Shown here: piece after piece, positions 54,929-64,000 of the stretch
Layout: each line of letters opens with the position of its first letter
Numbering within the stretch: the first letter of the stretch is position 1
Source: Salinarimonas sp.
Lineage (GTDB): Bacteria; Pseudomonadota; Alphaproteobacteria; Rhizobiales; Beijerinckiaceae
Reading direction: 5' to 3'
NCBI RefSeq assembly: GCF_040111675.1
Contig: NZ_CP157794.1
Span: 2,873,501 to 2,937,500, forward strand
Length of the DNA: 64,000 nt
Program-made: the position numbers and the translations under genes
Notes under the pieces: generated by a model
What the model was told of the DNA's origin: nothing
Databases searched by the model: none
Seen by the model: the letters and a program-made list of their open reading frames with translations, nothing else

Positions 54929-55750
54929 TCACGCATCCTCCAGCGCAGGCTGGTCCTCGCGGCGGGTCTCGGCTTTCAGCCAGATCGGGCCGAAGGTGCG
55001 GTCCTGGCGCAGCACGACCTTGCCCTCGCGGGCGAGCTCGAGGGAGGCCGAGAGCGCCGAGGCCCGCACCGTGGCGCGCAGGGCGGGCGTCGTCATGTAC
55101 TCGAGAAGCCAGTCGTCGAGCACGCACCAGTCGACGGCGTGGCCGAGGAGCCGCTCCAGCGTCTCGCGCGCCTCGACCAGCGACCAGACCACCCGCCGGC
55201 GCATGGTCACCCGCGAGGCCGCCTGCTTCTGGCGCTGCTGCGCATAGGCCTTCAGAAGGTCGTAGAGGCTCGCCTCGTAGAGCGGGCGGGTGCGGATGGC
55301 GATGGGCTCGGGCGCGCCGCGGGCGTGGACGTCCCGCCCCAGCCGTTCGCGCGCGTCGAGGGCCTTCGCGGCGGCGCGGATCAGCTCGAGCCGGCGCAGG
55401 CGCTCGGCGAGCGCGGTGGCGAGCTCCTCCGCCGAGGGCTCCTCGCCCTTCGGCGGCTCGGGCAGCAGCAGGCGGGACTTCAGGTAGGCGAGCCAGGCCG
55501 CCATGACGAGATAATCCGCCGCGAGCTCGAGCCGCAGGCGCCGGGCCTCCTCGATGAAGGCGATGTACTGCTCGGCGAGCGCCAGGATCGAGATCTCGCG
55601 CAGGTCCACCTTCTGCCGGCGGGCGAGGTCGAGGAGGAGATCGAGCGGCCCCTCGTAGCCGCCGACGTCGACGACGAGCGCCGGCTCGCCGTCCTCGCGG
55701 ACGGGGCCCCTGCCCTCCTCGTCGAAGCCGATGGTGCGCGGCGCGTCCAC
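54929..55750 (-). CDS. scpA: Segregation and condensation protein A
   Basis: 273 residues, kleisin family. VDVGGYEGPLDLLLDLARRQKV, DLREISILALAEQY and ADYLVMAAWLAYLKSRLLLP are the N-terminal SMC-neck binding blocks; the C-terminal winged helix is near 195-255. GTG 55750 is used because the frame is open further back and no ATG fits. It follows nagZ by 41 bp on the same strand and is coupled to scpB. Confidence 0.92.
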   Translation of the reverse strand: MDAPRTIGFDEEGRGPVREDGEPALVVDVGGYEGPLDLLLDLARRQKVDLREISILALAEQYIAFIEEARRLRLELAADYLVMAAWLAYLKSRLLLPEPPKGEEPSAEELATALAERLRRLELIRAAAKALDARERLGRDVHARGAPEPIAIRTRPLYEASLYDLLKAYAQQRQKQAASRVTMRRRVVWSLVEARETLERLLGHAVDWCVLDDWLLEYMTTPALRATVRASALSASLELAREGKVVLRQDRTFGPIWLKAETRREDQPALEDA

Positions 55751-55791
55751 TCTGTGCGAATCTCCCCGTTCGACCGAGGAGACTCGCCCGT

Positions 55792-56802
55792 TCAGCGAAG
55801 CGTCGCAAGCGCCGCGTCGCGGCGCGCGCGGGCGTCCACAAGATCGATGGGCGCGGCCCGGCGCCCCCGGGCGACGAGGGCGGCCTCGGCCCGGCGGGCG
55901 GCCTCCCCCGCGAGAACCGGCGCGACGGAGGCGACGGCCTCCATCTCGCGAATGGCGCCGGAGCAGTGCAGCGCCACGTCGCAGCCGGCGGCGAGCGCCT
56001 TCGCCGCGCGCTCGTCGAAGCCGCCGCCGAGCGCGTGCATGCCGAGATCGTCGGTCATCAGGAGGCCGTCGAAGCCGATCAGGCCGCGGATCACCTCGGA
56101 GACGACCCGCGCCGAATGCGTCGCCGGCGCCCGCGCGTCGACGGCCGTGTAGACCACGTGCGCGGTCATGCCGAGCGGCATGTCGGCGAGCGCCACGAAG
56201 GGCGCGAAGTCCGCGCTCTCCAGCGCCTCCTCGCTCGCCTCGACGATCGGCAGCGCCTTGTGGCTGTCGACCCCGGCGCGGCCGTGCCCCGGCAGATGCT
56301 TGATCACCGGCAGCACCCCCTCGTCGAGGAGGCCCTCCGCCGCCGCGCGGCCGAAGCGCGCGACCCGCGCCGGATCGTCGGCATAGGCGCGGTCCCCGAT
56401 CACCGCGTCCGCCCCCGGGACCGGCACGTCGAGGCAGGGCAGGCAATCGACGTCGATGCCGACCTGCGCCAGCTCCGCCGCGATCAGCCGCGCGCCGAGG
56501 CGGCAGAGGTCGAGCTTCTCCTCCAGCGGCAGCGCGAGGCGGTCGTAGACGGCGGCCGGCGGATGCTTCGGCCAATGCGGCGGCCCGAGCCGCTGCACGC
56601 GCCCGCCCTCCTGGTCGACCAGGATCGGCGCGTCCCGCCCCACCGCCTCGCGCAGGGCGCGCGTGAGCGCCGCGACCTGGGCCGGGCTCTCGACGTTGCG
56701 GCGGAACAGGATGAAGCCCCACGGGTCCGCCTCGCGGAAGAACGCGGCCTCGGCGGGCGAGAGGGTCGGGCCGGCGAGGCCGAGGATCATGGCGCGGGGC
56801 AT
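55792..56802 (-). CDS. nagZ: Beta-N-acetylhexosaminidase NagZ
   Basis: 336 residues, glycoside hydrolase family 3. The active-site block KHLPGHGRAGVDSHKALP supplies the catalytic His/Asp pair of NagZ, MTDDLGMHAL the nucleophile Asp, and DQEGGRVQRL the substrate loop. It removes GlcNAc from muropeptides in cell-wall recycling. First gene of the nagZ-scpA-scpB unit. Confidence 0.95.
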   Translation of the reverse strand: MPRAMILGLAGPTLSPAEAAFFREADPWGFILFRRNVESPAQVAALTRALREAVGRDAPILVDQEGGRVQRLGPPHWPKHPPAAVYDRLALPLEEKLDLCRLGARLIAAELAQVGIDVDCLPCLDVPVPGADAVIGDRAYADDPARVARFGRAAAEGLLDEGVLPVIKHLPGHGRAGVDSHKALPIVEASEEALESADFAPFVALADMPLGMTAHVVYTAVDARAPATHSARVVSEVIRGLIGFDGLLMTDDLGMHALGGGFDERAAKALAAGCDVALHCSGAIREMEAVASVAPVLAGEAARRAEAALVARGRRAAPIDLVDARARRDAALATLR

Positions 56803-57028
56803 CGGGGGGTCCTTGGCGCGTCCGTCGTGTGGGCGTCTCGCGGCGTCCGGCCGCGATTCGGCGCCGCCCCGGCCACCCTAAAGCCGCCCCGGTCCCGGGC
56901 AAGAGCATCCCGCCGAGGCGGCGTCGCCGCTCTGCGCGGCGCTCGCCGAGCGCGGCGCCCCCCCCCGTCGACAAACGCCCCCCGATATCGCACATATCCC
57001 CCACACCCCGCGAAAACCCCGGCCCCGC

Positions 57029-58153
57029 ATGAAACCCACCCCCGCCACGCTCACCGACCGCCTGACCTTCGGCCGTTTCGGCCAGCGGGGCACCGCGGGC
57101 GCGTCGATTCCGGCGCAGGTGGCGTTCGAGGACGTGCATGTGGATTACGGCGTCACCCGCGCCCTCGACGGGGTGACGCTCTGCGTCGAGCCGGGCGAGC
57201 TCGTGTGCCTGCTCGGCCATTCCGGCTGCGGCAAGACGACGCTGCTGCGGGTGGCGGCGGGGATCGAGCGGCCCACCGCCGGACGGGTCCTGCTGGACGG
57301 GCAGGAGGTGAGCGGGGAGGCGCGGTTCGTGCCGCCGGAGGCGCGGGGCGTGGGTCTGATGTTCCAGGACTACGCGCTGTTTCCCCACATGAGCATCCTC
57401 GACAACGTGCTCTTCGGCCTCAAGGGCTTGGCCAAGCCGGACGCGCTCGCCTCGGCCAAGCGCGCGCTGTCGCGGGTGGGGCTCGAGCGGCTGATGAACG
57501 AGTTCCCCCACGTCCTCTCCGGGGGCGAGCAGCAGCGCGTCGCGCTCGCCCGCGCCATCGCGCCGCGCCCGGGCGTGCTGCTGATGGACGAGCCCTTCTC
57601 CAACCTCGATCGCAGGTTGCGCGACTCCATCCGCGAGGAGACCGTCGCCATCCTGCGCGAGACGGGCGCCACCACCATCGTCGTCACCCACGATCCGGAG
57701 GAGGCGATGCGCATCGCCGACCGGATCGTGCTGATGCGGTCGGGCCGGATCGTGCAGGAGGGGCCCGCCGAGACGATCTACCGCCGGCCGGCGGACCTGT
57801 TCGCGGCGCGATTCTTCTGCGATTTCAACGAGGTGGAGGGCGTCGTGACGCGCGGGCGGGTGGAGACGCCGCTCGGCCACTTCGCGGCGCCGGGGATCGC
57901 GGACGGCGAAGCCGCGATCGTGTGCGTGCGCCCGCAGGCGATCCGGCTGCGCGCGCCGGGATTCTGCATCCCCGGCCGGGTGACCGCGCGGCGCTTCCTC
58001 GGCGAGGTCGACCTCGTCCACGTCGTCGTGCAGGGCCTCGATGCGCCGTTGCAGGCGCGCAGCCGTGAGGCATATCGTCCGGATGCCGGCCAGGACGTCG
58101 GAATCGACGTCGATCCGGCGGAAGTTCTTGTTTTCGCCACGGGTCGCCACTAG
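57029..58153 (+). CDS. Orphan ABC transporter ATPase (FbpC/PotA-like)
   Basis: 374 residues. Walker A is GHSGCGKTT, Q-loop LMFQDYALFPHM, signature LSGGEQQRVALARAI, Walker B VLLMDEPFSNLD, switch VTHDPEEA, and a TOBE-like C-terminus. It resembles ferric-iron or polyamine/sulfate ATPases. No permease or binding-protein gene adjoins it, so it must serve components coded elsewhere. It lies between nagZ and tatA, with tatA 54 bp downstream. Confidence 0.85.
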   Translation: MKPTPATLTDRLTFGRFGQRGTAGASIPAQVAFEDVHVDYGVTRALDGVTLCVEPGELVCLLGHSGCGKTTLLRVAAGIERPTAGRVLLDGQEVSGEARFVPPEARGVGLMFQDYALFPHMSILDNVLFGLKGLAKPDALASAKRALSRVGLERLMNEFPHVLSGGEQQRVALARAIAPRPGVLLMDEPFSNLDRRLRDSIREETVAILRETGATTIVVTHDPEEAMRIADRIVLMRSGRIVQEGPAETIYRRPADLFAARFFCDFNEVEGVVTRGRVETPLGHFAAPGIADGEAAIVCVRPQAIRLRAPGFCIPGRVTARRFLGEVDLVHVVVQGLDAPLQARSREAYRPDAGQDVGIDVDPAEVLVFATGRH

Positions 58154-58207
58154 GTTGGCGGCCTCGCACGAGAGGAACGCCGGGCGTCCGGCGGTGGAGG
58201 ACTAGGT

Positions 58208-58456
58208 ATGGGTGGCGCTAGCATTTGGCACTGGATCGTCGTCGGCTTGATCGTCGTGCTGCTGTTCGGCCGCGGCAAGATCTCCGAGATGATGGGCGAC
58301 GTCGCCAAGGGCATCAAGGCCTTCAAGAAGGGCATGGCCGACGACGAGAGCCAGGCGGTCCAGAACCAGTCGAACGAGCCTGCGCGCTCGATCGAGCATC
58401 AGCCGGGCGAGACCGCGCAGACCGCGCAGAACGCCAACGCCAACAAGGCGGGCTGA
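58208..58456 (+). CDS. tatA: Twin-arginine translocase subunit TatA
   Basis: 82 residues: one N-terminal transmembrane helix (about 6-22), the [20 protein letters not shown] hinge and amphipathic helix, then a polar tail. The F-G-R/K motif is typical. TatA forms the channel-like oligomer for folded protein export. GGAGGA (58196-58201) precedes the ATG. Followed by tatB and tatC. Confidence 0.96.
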   Translation: MGGASIWHWIVVGLIVVLLFGRGKISEMMGDVAKGIKAFKKGMADDESQAVQNQSNEPARSIEHQPGETAQTAQNANANKAG

Positions 58457-58582
58457 GGACGCGCCTTTCAGGCGGCGTCGCGTCGGAAGAGATGTCGTGC
58501 TGCATCCGCTGCAGCGCGGCGCGTTCCGCATGACGCAACGTAACGCGTGCGCCCGCCGCGCGCGATCCCGGGGCAGGAAGCC

Positions 58583-59185
58583 ATGTTCGATCTGAGCTGG
58601 GGCGAGATGATGCTGGTCGGCGCGGTGGCGTTGATCGTCATCGGTCCGAAGGATCTGCCCCGCACCCTGCGCGCCGTCGGCCAGGCCGTCGGCAAGATCA
58701 AGCGCATGGCGTCCGAGTTCCAGGGGCAGTTCAACCAGGCCATGCGCGAGGCCGAGCTCGACAGCGTCCGCAAGGAGGTCGAGGGCATCAATCGCGCCGC
58801 CCAGGCCGGCCTCAACCCGGCCAAGGCCGCCCGCGACGAGATCAAGCGCTCGGTGGAGGGCAAGCCGGGGGAGAAGAAGGCCGAGGGGCCGAGCCTCGCC
58901 AAGGAATCGGACGCCAAGGCGTCGGTCGTCCAGTCCCCCGACGGCAAGGTGTCGTTCACCAAGGCCTCCGACTCCAAGACCTCCGATTCCAAGACCTCCG
59001 ACGCCAAGGCCCCTGACGCCAAGGCCCCTGACGCGGGCGAGTCCAAGCCTTCGCAGGAGAAGCCCGCGCCCGCCGCCTCCGCCGGCGACGATCCCGGCGC
59101 CAAGGCCGCGCCCCCGCCGCCCGCCGCCGCGCCCGTTCCCGTCGCCGCGTCCGCGTCGGCCGAGAAGGAAGAGGTCAAGCCGTGA
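58583..59185 (+). CDS. tatB: Twin-arginine translocase subunit TatB
   Basis: 200 residues. MFDLSWGEMMLVGAVALIVI followed by GPKDLPRTLRAVGQ is the TatB N-terminal helix with the conserved Glu8 and Gly-Pro hinge. The amphipathic helix extends to about 75. The tail (about 120-150) has tandem SDSKTSDSKTSDAKAPDAKA units, perhaps from strand slippage, and a Pro/Ala-rich end. It receives Tat substrates with TatC. Its stop overlaps the tatC GTG (59182). Confidence 0.95.
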   Translation: MFDLSWGEMMLVGAVALIVIGPKDLPRTLRAVGQAVGKIKRMASEFQGQFNQAMREAELDSVRKEVEGINRAAQAGLNPAKAARDEIKRSVEGKPGEKKAEGPSLAKESDAKASVVQSPDGKVSFTKASDSKTSDSKTSDAKAPDAKAPDAGESKPSQEKPAPAASAGDDPGAKAAPPPPAAAPVPVAASASAEKEEVKP

Positions 59186-59985
59186 CGCTCTCGGTCAAGC
59201 CCGACGACATCGAGGCCTCGCGCGCGCCTCTGATCGAGCACCTGATCGAGCTGCGCCAGCGGCTGATCCGCTCGCTGATCGCCTTCGTGGTGCTGTTCTT
59301 CGCCTGCTTCGGCTTCGCGAAGTTCATCTACAACATCCTGGTCCAGCCCTACGTGAACGCCGTCGGCTCGCCGGAGCTGGCGCGGCTCGTCTACACGCAC
59401 GGGCTCGAGTACCTCTTCACCCAGATCCAGGTCGCCGTCTTCGGCGCGGCCTTCCTCGCCTTTCCATACGTCGCGGTGCAGATCTACAAGTTCGTCGCGC
59501 CGGGCCTCTACAAGAACGAGCGCGACGCCTTCCTGCCCTATCTCATCGCGACGCCGGTCCTGTTCGGCACGGGCGCGCTGGTGGTCTACTACATCGCCAT
59601 GCCGCTGCTGATGCATTTCTCGGTCGGGATGCAGCAGCTGGCCATCGAGGGCGCGCCGACGATCGAGTTCCTGCCCAAGGTCAGCGAGTACATGTCGCTG
59701 ATCATGACGCTGATCTTCGCCTTCGGCATCTGCTTCCAGCTGCCGGTCGTGCTCACCCTGCTGGCGCGCGCGGGGATCATCGATTCGGCCTTCCTGCAGG
59801 ACAAGCGCAAATACGCCATCGTCTTCGTCTTCGTGATCGCCGCCCTGTTCACGCCGCCCGACGTGATCAGCCAGTTCGCCCTTGCGATCCCGACCCTGCT
59901 TCTCTACGAGGCTTCCATCTTCGCCGTCCGCATGGTCGAGAAGAAGCGCGCGGAAGCCGAGGCCGCGCGCGAGGCGGCCGATTGA
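59182..59985 (+). CDS. tatC: Twin-arginine translocase subunit TatC
   Basis: 267 residues, six transmembrane helices. The N-terminal LIEHLIELRQRLIRSLIAF and the FPYVAVQIYKFVAPGLYKNE loop are signature TatC regions that bind the twin-arginine signal. The C-terminus is charged. GTG start overlaps tatB by 4 bp. Completes tatABC. Confidence 0.97.
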   Translation: MTLSVKPDDIEASRAPLIEHLIELRQRLIRSLIAFVVLFFACFGFAKFIYNILVQPYVNAVGSPELARLVYTHGLEYLFTQIQVAVFGAAFLAFPYVAVQIYKFVAPGLYKNERDAFLPYLIATPVLFGTGALVVYYIAMPLLMHFSVGMQQLAIEGAPTIEFLPKVSEYMSLIMTLIFAFGICFQLPVVLTLLARAGIIDSAFLQDKRKYAIVFVFVIAALFTPPDVISQFALAIPTLLLYEASIFAVRMVEKKRAEAEAAREAAD

Positions 59986-61344
<1,359 letters not shown>

Positions 61345-61349
61345 ACCTC

Positions 61350-62114
61350 ATGCGAATTCTCTGCACCAACGACGACGGCATCCACGCGCCGGGCCTCAAG
61401 AGCCTGGAGAAGATCGCGCGCCAGCTCTCCGACGACGTCACCGTCGTCGCGCCGGAGACCGACCAGTCCGGCGTCTCGCACTCGCTCTCGCTGAACGACC
61501 CGCTGCGCCTGCGCGAGACGTCGGAGGGGCATTTCGCCATCAAGGGCACGCCCACCGACTGCGTGATCATGGCGATCCGCCACATCATGGCCGACCGCAA
61601 GCCGGATCTCGTCCTCTCGGGCGTCAATCGCGGCCAGAACGTCGCCGAGGACGTCTCCTATTCCGGGACCATCGCGGCGGCGATCGAGGGCACCATGCTC
61701 GGCGTGCGCTCCATCGCGCTCTCCCAGGCCTACGGCGCCGGCGGGCGCACGGCGATCAAGTGGGCCTGCGCCGAGGCGCACGGGGCGGGCGTGGTCTCGA
61801 AGGTGCTCGGCCTCGAGGTCCCGCAGCACACGCTGATCAACATCAACTTCCCGGATTGCGAGCCGGAGAAGGTCGAGGGCGTCGCGATCACCCATCAGGG
61901 CCTGCGCAACCAGGAACTCCTCAAGATCGACGAGCGTCGCGACGGGCGCGGCAACCCCTATTTCTGGATCGCCTTCGCCCGCGCCCAGACGACGCCGGGC
62001 CACGGCTCGGATCTCTGGGCGATCAACGAGCGCCGCATCTCGGTGACGCCGCTGAAGCTCGACCTGACGGACGAGCCCACCATGACGGCGCTGGCGCAGG
62101 CGTTCGAGAGCTGA
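61350..62114 (+). CDS. surE: 5'/3'-nucleotidase SurE
   Basis: 254 residues. MRILCTNDDGIHAPGLKSLE starts with the metal-binding pair DD (residues 8-9), VVAPETDQSGVSHSLSLNDP holds the Ser ligand, and VLSGVNRGQNVAEDVSYSGT the Asn ligand and phosphate site. It is a survival-stage phosphatase acting on nucleoside monophosphates. pcm, its frequent partner, is absent. Confidence 0.96.
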   Translation: MRILCTNDDGIHAPGLKSLEKIARQLSDDVTVVAPETDQSGVSHSLSLNDPLRLRETSEGHFAIKGTPTDCVIMAIRHIMADRKPDLVLSGVNRGQNVAEDVSYSGTIAAAIEGTMLGVRSIALSQAYGAGGRTAIKWACAEAHGAGVVSKVLGLEVPQHTLININFPDCEPEKVEGVAITHQGLRNQELLKIDERRDGRGNPYFWIAFARAQTTPGHGSDLWAINERRISVTPLKLDLTDEPTMTALAQAFES

Positions 62115-62123
62115 AGATCGCTC

Positions 62124-62150
62124 GTCCCGGGCCGCTCGGCGGCCCGGGAC
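62124..62150. terminator. 12-bp perfect hairpin between convergent surE and SPOR genes
   Basis: GTCCCGGGCCGC (62124-62135), TCG loop, GCGGCCCGGGAC (62139-62150). It is in a 40-bp gap between two converging stops. No T-run. Either a bidirectional terminator or a short palindromic repeat related to the 17626-17804 element tips. Confidence 0.55.
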
Positions 62151-62154
62151 CGCG

Positions 62155-63768
62155 TCACCGGTTCGGCGCGACGAAGCAGTCGCCGCCCGCGGCCTTGATC
62201 TGGTCGCAGGCCTGCGTCGCGCGCTCCAGCGAGTAGGCGCCGACGCGCACGCGGAAGATCGTGTTCCCGTTCACCACCGCCTGGCGGATGATCGGCTGGC
62301 CGTCGCCGATGATCGCGGAATATTGCGCCTGGAGCTGGTCGAACGCCTGGCGCGCGCGATCCTCGGAGCCGCGGATGGCGAGCTGGACGGCGTAGCCGCC
62401 GGTCGGGCCGCTTGCCACCGGCGCCGCGGGCGCAGCCGGGGCGGCGTTCTGCAAGGCCGAGAGCTGCAACGGCGCGGCCGGCTGCGGCGCCGGAGCGGCG
62501 GGCTGGGGCGCGGCGGCGGTTTGCGTGGGTGCGCTGCGCGTGGGCGCCGGCGGCGGCACGGGCGGCGCCGGCAGGGGCTCCGCGGCGGCGGTCTGCGTCG
62601 GCGGCGGCAGATCGTCGGCCGCGGGGGACGGCAGATCGTCCGGGGCGGGCGCGACGGGAACGGGCTCGGCGGCGGGCGCCGTGGCCAGCGGCTCGATCGG
62701 CTCCGTCGCGGGAGCCGGCGCGGGCGCCGTCTCCGGCGCGGGCGCGGCTGCGGACGTCGCCGGCTGCAGGCCCGTGGGAGCGACGATCGTGCCGTCCGGG
62801 CGCACCGTGACCGTCCGCACACGCCGCGGCTCGCCGAGGGCGGCGACCGCCGGCGAGGTGACGAGCGGCGGCTGCAGGCCGTTCGAGAGCGCGCCGAGGC
62901 CGTCCTCCGCGACGGCCTGGCCGATCGGGTCCTCGGCCCGGTCCGCCGGCTGCGCGGGCGCGGCGCCCGGGCTCGGCAGAACGACGCGCGGAGCCTCGCG
63001 CGCCGGCTCGACCGGCTCGGTCGCGAGACCGGCGATGTCGACCGGCTGCTCCTCGCGGTCGACGACGCGGCTCTCGCCACCGTCGCGCGCGTCGAGGAGC
63101 GCGGTGTCCTGGTTCGGAATCTCGACGCCGCCGGGATCGGCGGGCGCGACGCGGGCGGGCTCGGAATCGGCCGCGATCAGGGGAGGCGCGTCGGAATCCT
63201 GCTCGACGCTGCCGGCGAACCACAGGGCGCTCCCCACGCCGACCAGGGCGACGACCACGAGCGCGCCCGCGGTGACGAGGCTCTTGCGGCCGAGCCCGCG
63301 GCGGGGCGCCTCCTCCTCCTCGTAGACCGCGCCGTCGCCGGCCCAGTCGGCCGCATCGTCGTGCGGGGCGTAGCCGTCGTCGTAGACGTCCTCGGCATAG
63401 CCGTCGTCGTGCGCGGCCTCCGCGTAGTCCTCGCGAACGGCCCCGTCCTCGGCATACGGGTCGTCGACGTCGAAGCCGTGCGCCGCGTATTCGGCCCGCA
63501 CGTCGTCCTGATAGAGATCGGGCTCGACGGCCGGCGGCGCGTGGCGCTCGCTTCCCTGCCCCGTCTGCGGCGCGCGGCCGCGGCGGGCCTGGTCCTCGTC
63601 GAGGAGCGCGCCGAACGGGTCGTCCTGGCCGACGATGCGGGCGAGCTCGGAGAGCGGGTCCGCCTTCTGCGACGGGGCGCCCGCCTGCGGCTGGCCGCCG
63701 CCCTGCCGGAGCTGCCGCTCGATCTCGTCGAGATCGATGGAAAGCCGCCTTCTCGCGTTGTCGCTCAT
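62155..63768 (-). CDS. SPOR-domain membrane protein
   Basis: 537 residues: an acidic cytoplasmic part (about 1-160) rich in Asp/Tyr, one transmembrane helix (about 168-188), a long Pro/Ala/Glu-rich periplasmic linker (about 190-450), and a C-terminal SPOR domain (about 458-535: YAVQLAIRGSEDRARQAFDQ ... FRVRVGAYSLERATQACDQI) that binds denuded peptidoglycan at the septum. It is next to argS, as is usual in rhizobia. The function is probably cell division or wall-related. Confidence 0.9.
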   Translation of the reverse strand: MSDNARRRLSIDLDEIERQLRQGGGQPQAGAPSQKADPLSELARIVGQDDPFGALLDEDQARRGRAPQTGQGSERHAPPAVEPDLYQDDVRAEYAAHGFDVDDPYAEDGAVREDYAEAAHDDGYAEDVYDDGYAPHDDAADWAGDGAVYEEEEAPRRGLGRKSLVTAGALVVVALVGVGSALWFAGSVEQDSDAPPLIAADSEPARVAPADPGGVEIPNQDTALLDARDGGESRVVDREEQPVDIAGLATEPVEPAREAPRVVLPSPGAAPAQPADRAEDPIGQAVAEDGLGALSNGLQPPLVTSPAVAALGEPRRVRTVTVRPDGTIVAPTGLQPATSAAAPAPETAPAPAPATEPIEPLATAPAAEPVPVAPAPDDLPSPAADDLPPPTQTAAAEPLPAPPVPPPAPTRSAPTQTAAAPQPAAPAPQPAAPLQLSALQNAAPAAPAAPVASGPTGGYAVQLAIRGSEDRARQAFDQLQAQYSAIIGDGQPIIRQAVVNGNTIFRVRVGAYSLERATQACDQIKAAGGDCFVAPNR

Positions 63769-63839
63769 CGCGCTCGACCCTTCTCGTCCCTGGCCCCGTC
63801 AGTCTCGGCGCCGTCCCGCGCGCCCGGCCCGATGACCGC

Positions 63840-64000
63840 TCAGCGCATCTCGTCGGGCGCCGACACGCCGAGGATCGACAGCCCCGAAGCGATGACGCAC
63901 CGCACGGCGTGGGCCAGGGCCAGCCGGGCCTGCGTGGACTGTCGGTCGGCTTGATTAACAAACCGTAATTGCGGCAAGTCTTTGCCCTTGTTCCATAATT
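63840..64000 (-). CDS. argS: Arginyl-tRNA synthetase, C-terminal part
   Basis: Only the last 53 codons are in the window; the frame is open to the right edge. The end reads [20 protein letters not shown] ... [29 protein letters not shown], stop. This is the anticodon-binding helix bundle end of ArgS, including the LGVxAPxxM tail. The stop codon is at 63842-63840. It is 71 bp upstream of the SPOR gene on the same strand. Confidence 0.92.
   Translation of the reverse strand, partial: LWNKGKDLPQLRFVNQADRQSTQARLALAHAVRCVIASGLSILGVSAPDEMR

Overview
The window is GC-rich, densely coded chromosomal DNA of an alphaproteobacterium, most likely order Hyphomicrobiales (Rhizobiales). The case rests on gene content and order: argS next to a SPOR-domain gene, nagZ-scpA-scpB beside tatABC-serS-surE, DUF1491 and DUF2336 genes, a DivJ-like kinase, a potential EcfG promoter, CtrA-like boxes and a K+-independent H+-pyrophosphatase. 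I cannot assign a genus. No rRNA, tRNA, prophage or CRISPR array was recognised. The one intact mobile element is an IS110-family insertion sequence.

Layout. 1-2455: pyrimidine genes (pyrC start, a DUF4406-like gene, pyrB) divergent from a PlsC-like acyltransferase. 2534-3933: a CaCA-type exchanger and a small hydrophilic protein. 3948-7125: a urate-degradation module (puuD, uraH, and a puuE-uraD fusion) covering urate to allantoate. 7126-11104: a palindromic repeat, glpK, an Excalibur-domain protein, an RraA-family protein and a YdcF-family protein. 11174-14690: DUF3253 gene, thyA, a multicopper oxidase and an aroE remnant. 14764-17804: a DUF2336 gene, a PRC-barrel repeat protein behind a possible general-stress promoter, a strong terminator and a second palindromic repeat. 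17837-21515: DUF1491 gene, a peptidoglycan-binding protein, a DivJ-like kinase, a small exported protein and a probable small RNA. 21683-25168: a TPP riboswitch followed by thiBPQ. 25244-28972: a VTT-family membrane protein, a LysR/MATE divergent pair and a ParB-like protein.

28994-35596: a structured intergenic unit with a micro-ORF, a PaaK-like ligase, a ChrR-like cupin protein, an alaX gene, sseA, a DegP/HtrA protease and ilvE. 35798-40138: marR and an OmpR/EnvZ-type two-component system, split by the IS110 element. The element sits exactly where marR and the regulator gene appear to have overlapped. Its non-coding end carries segments matching both insertion junctions, as expected of a bridge RNA. 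40212-46697: two unknown small genes, csaA, hppA, a fasciclin gene, an MFS gene and thiL. 46813-51023: an aminotransferase and a potGHI-like ABC operon without a binding-protein gene. 51187-53978: a vapC remnant, flgL and flgK. 54166-64000: scpB-scpA-nagZ, an orphan ABC ATPase, tatABC-serS-surE, a SPOR protein and the 3' end of argS.

Functional themes are nitrogen salvage from purines, thiamine uptake under riboswitch control together with thiL, polyamine-type uptake, envelope and cell-cycle functions (Tat export, ScpAB, NagZ, SPOR, DivJ-like kinase) and stress response.
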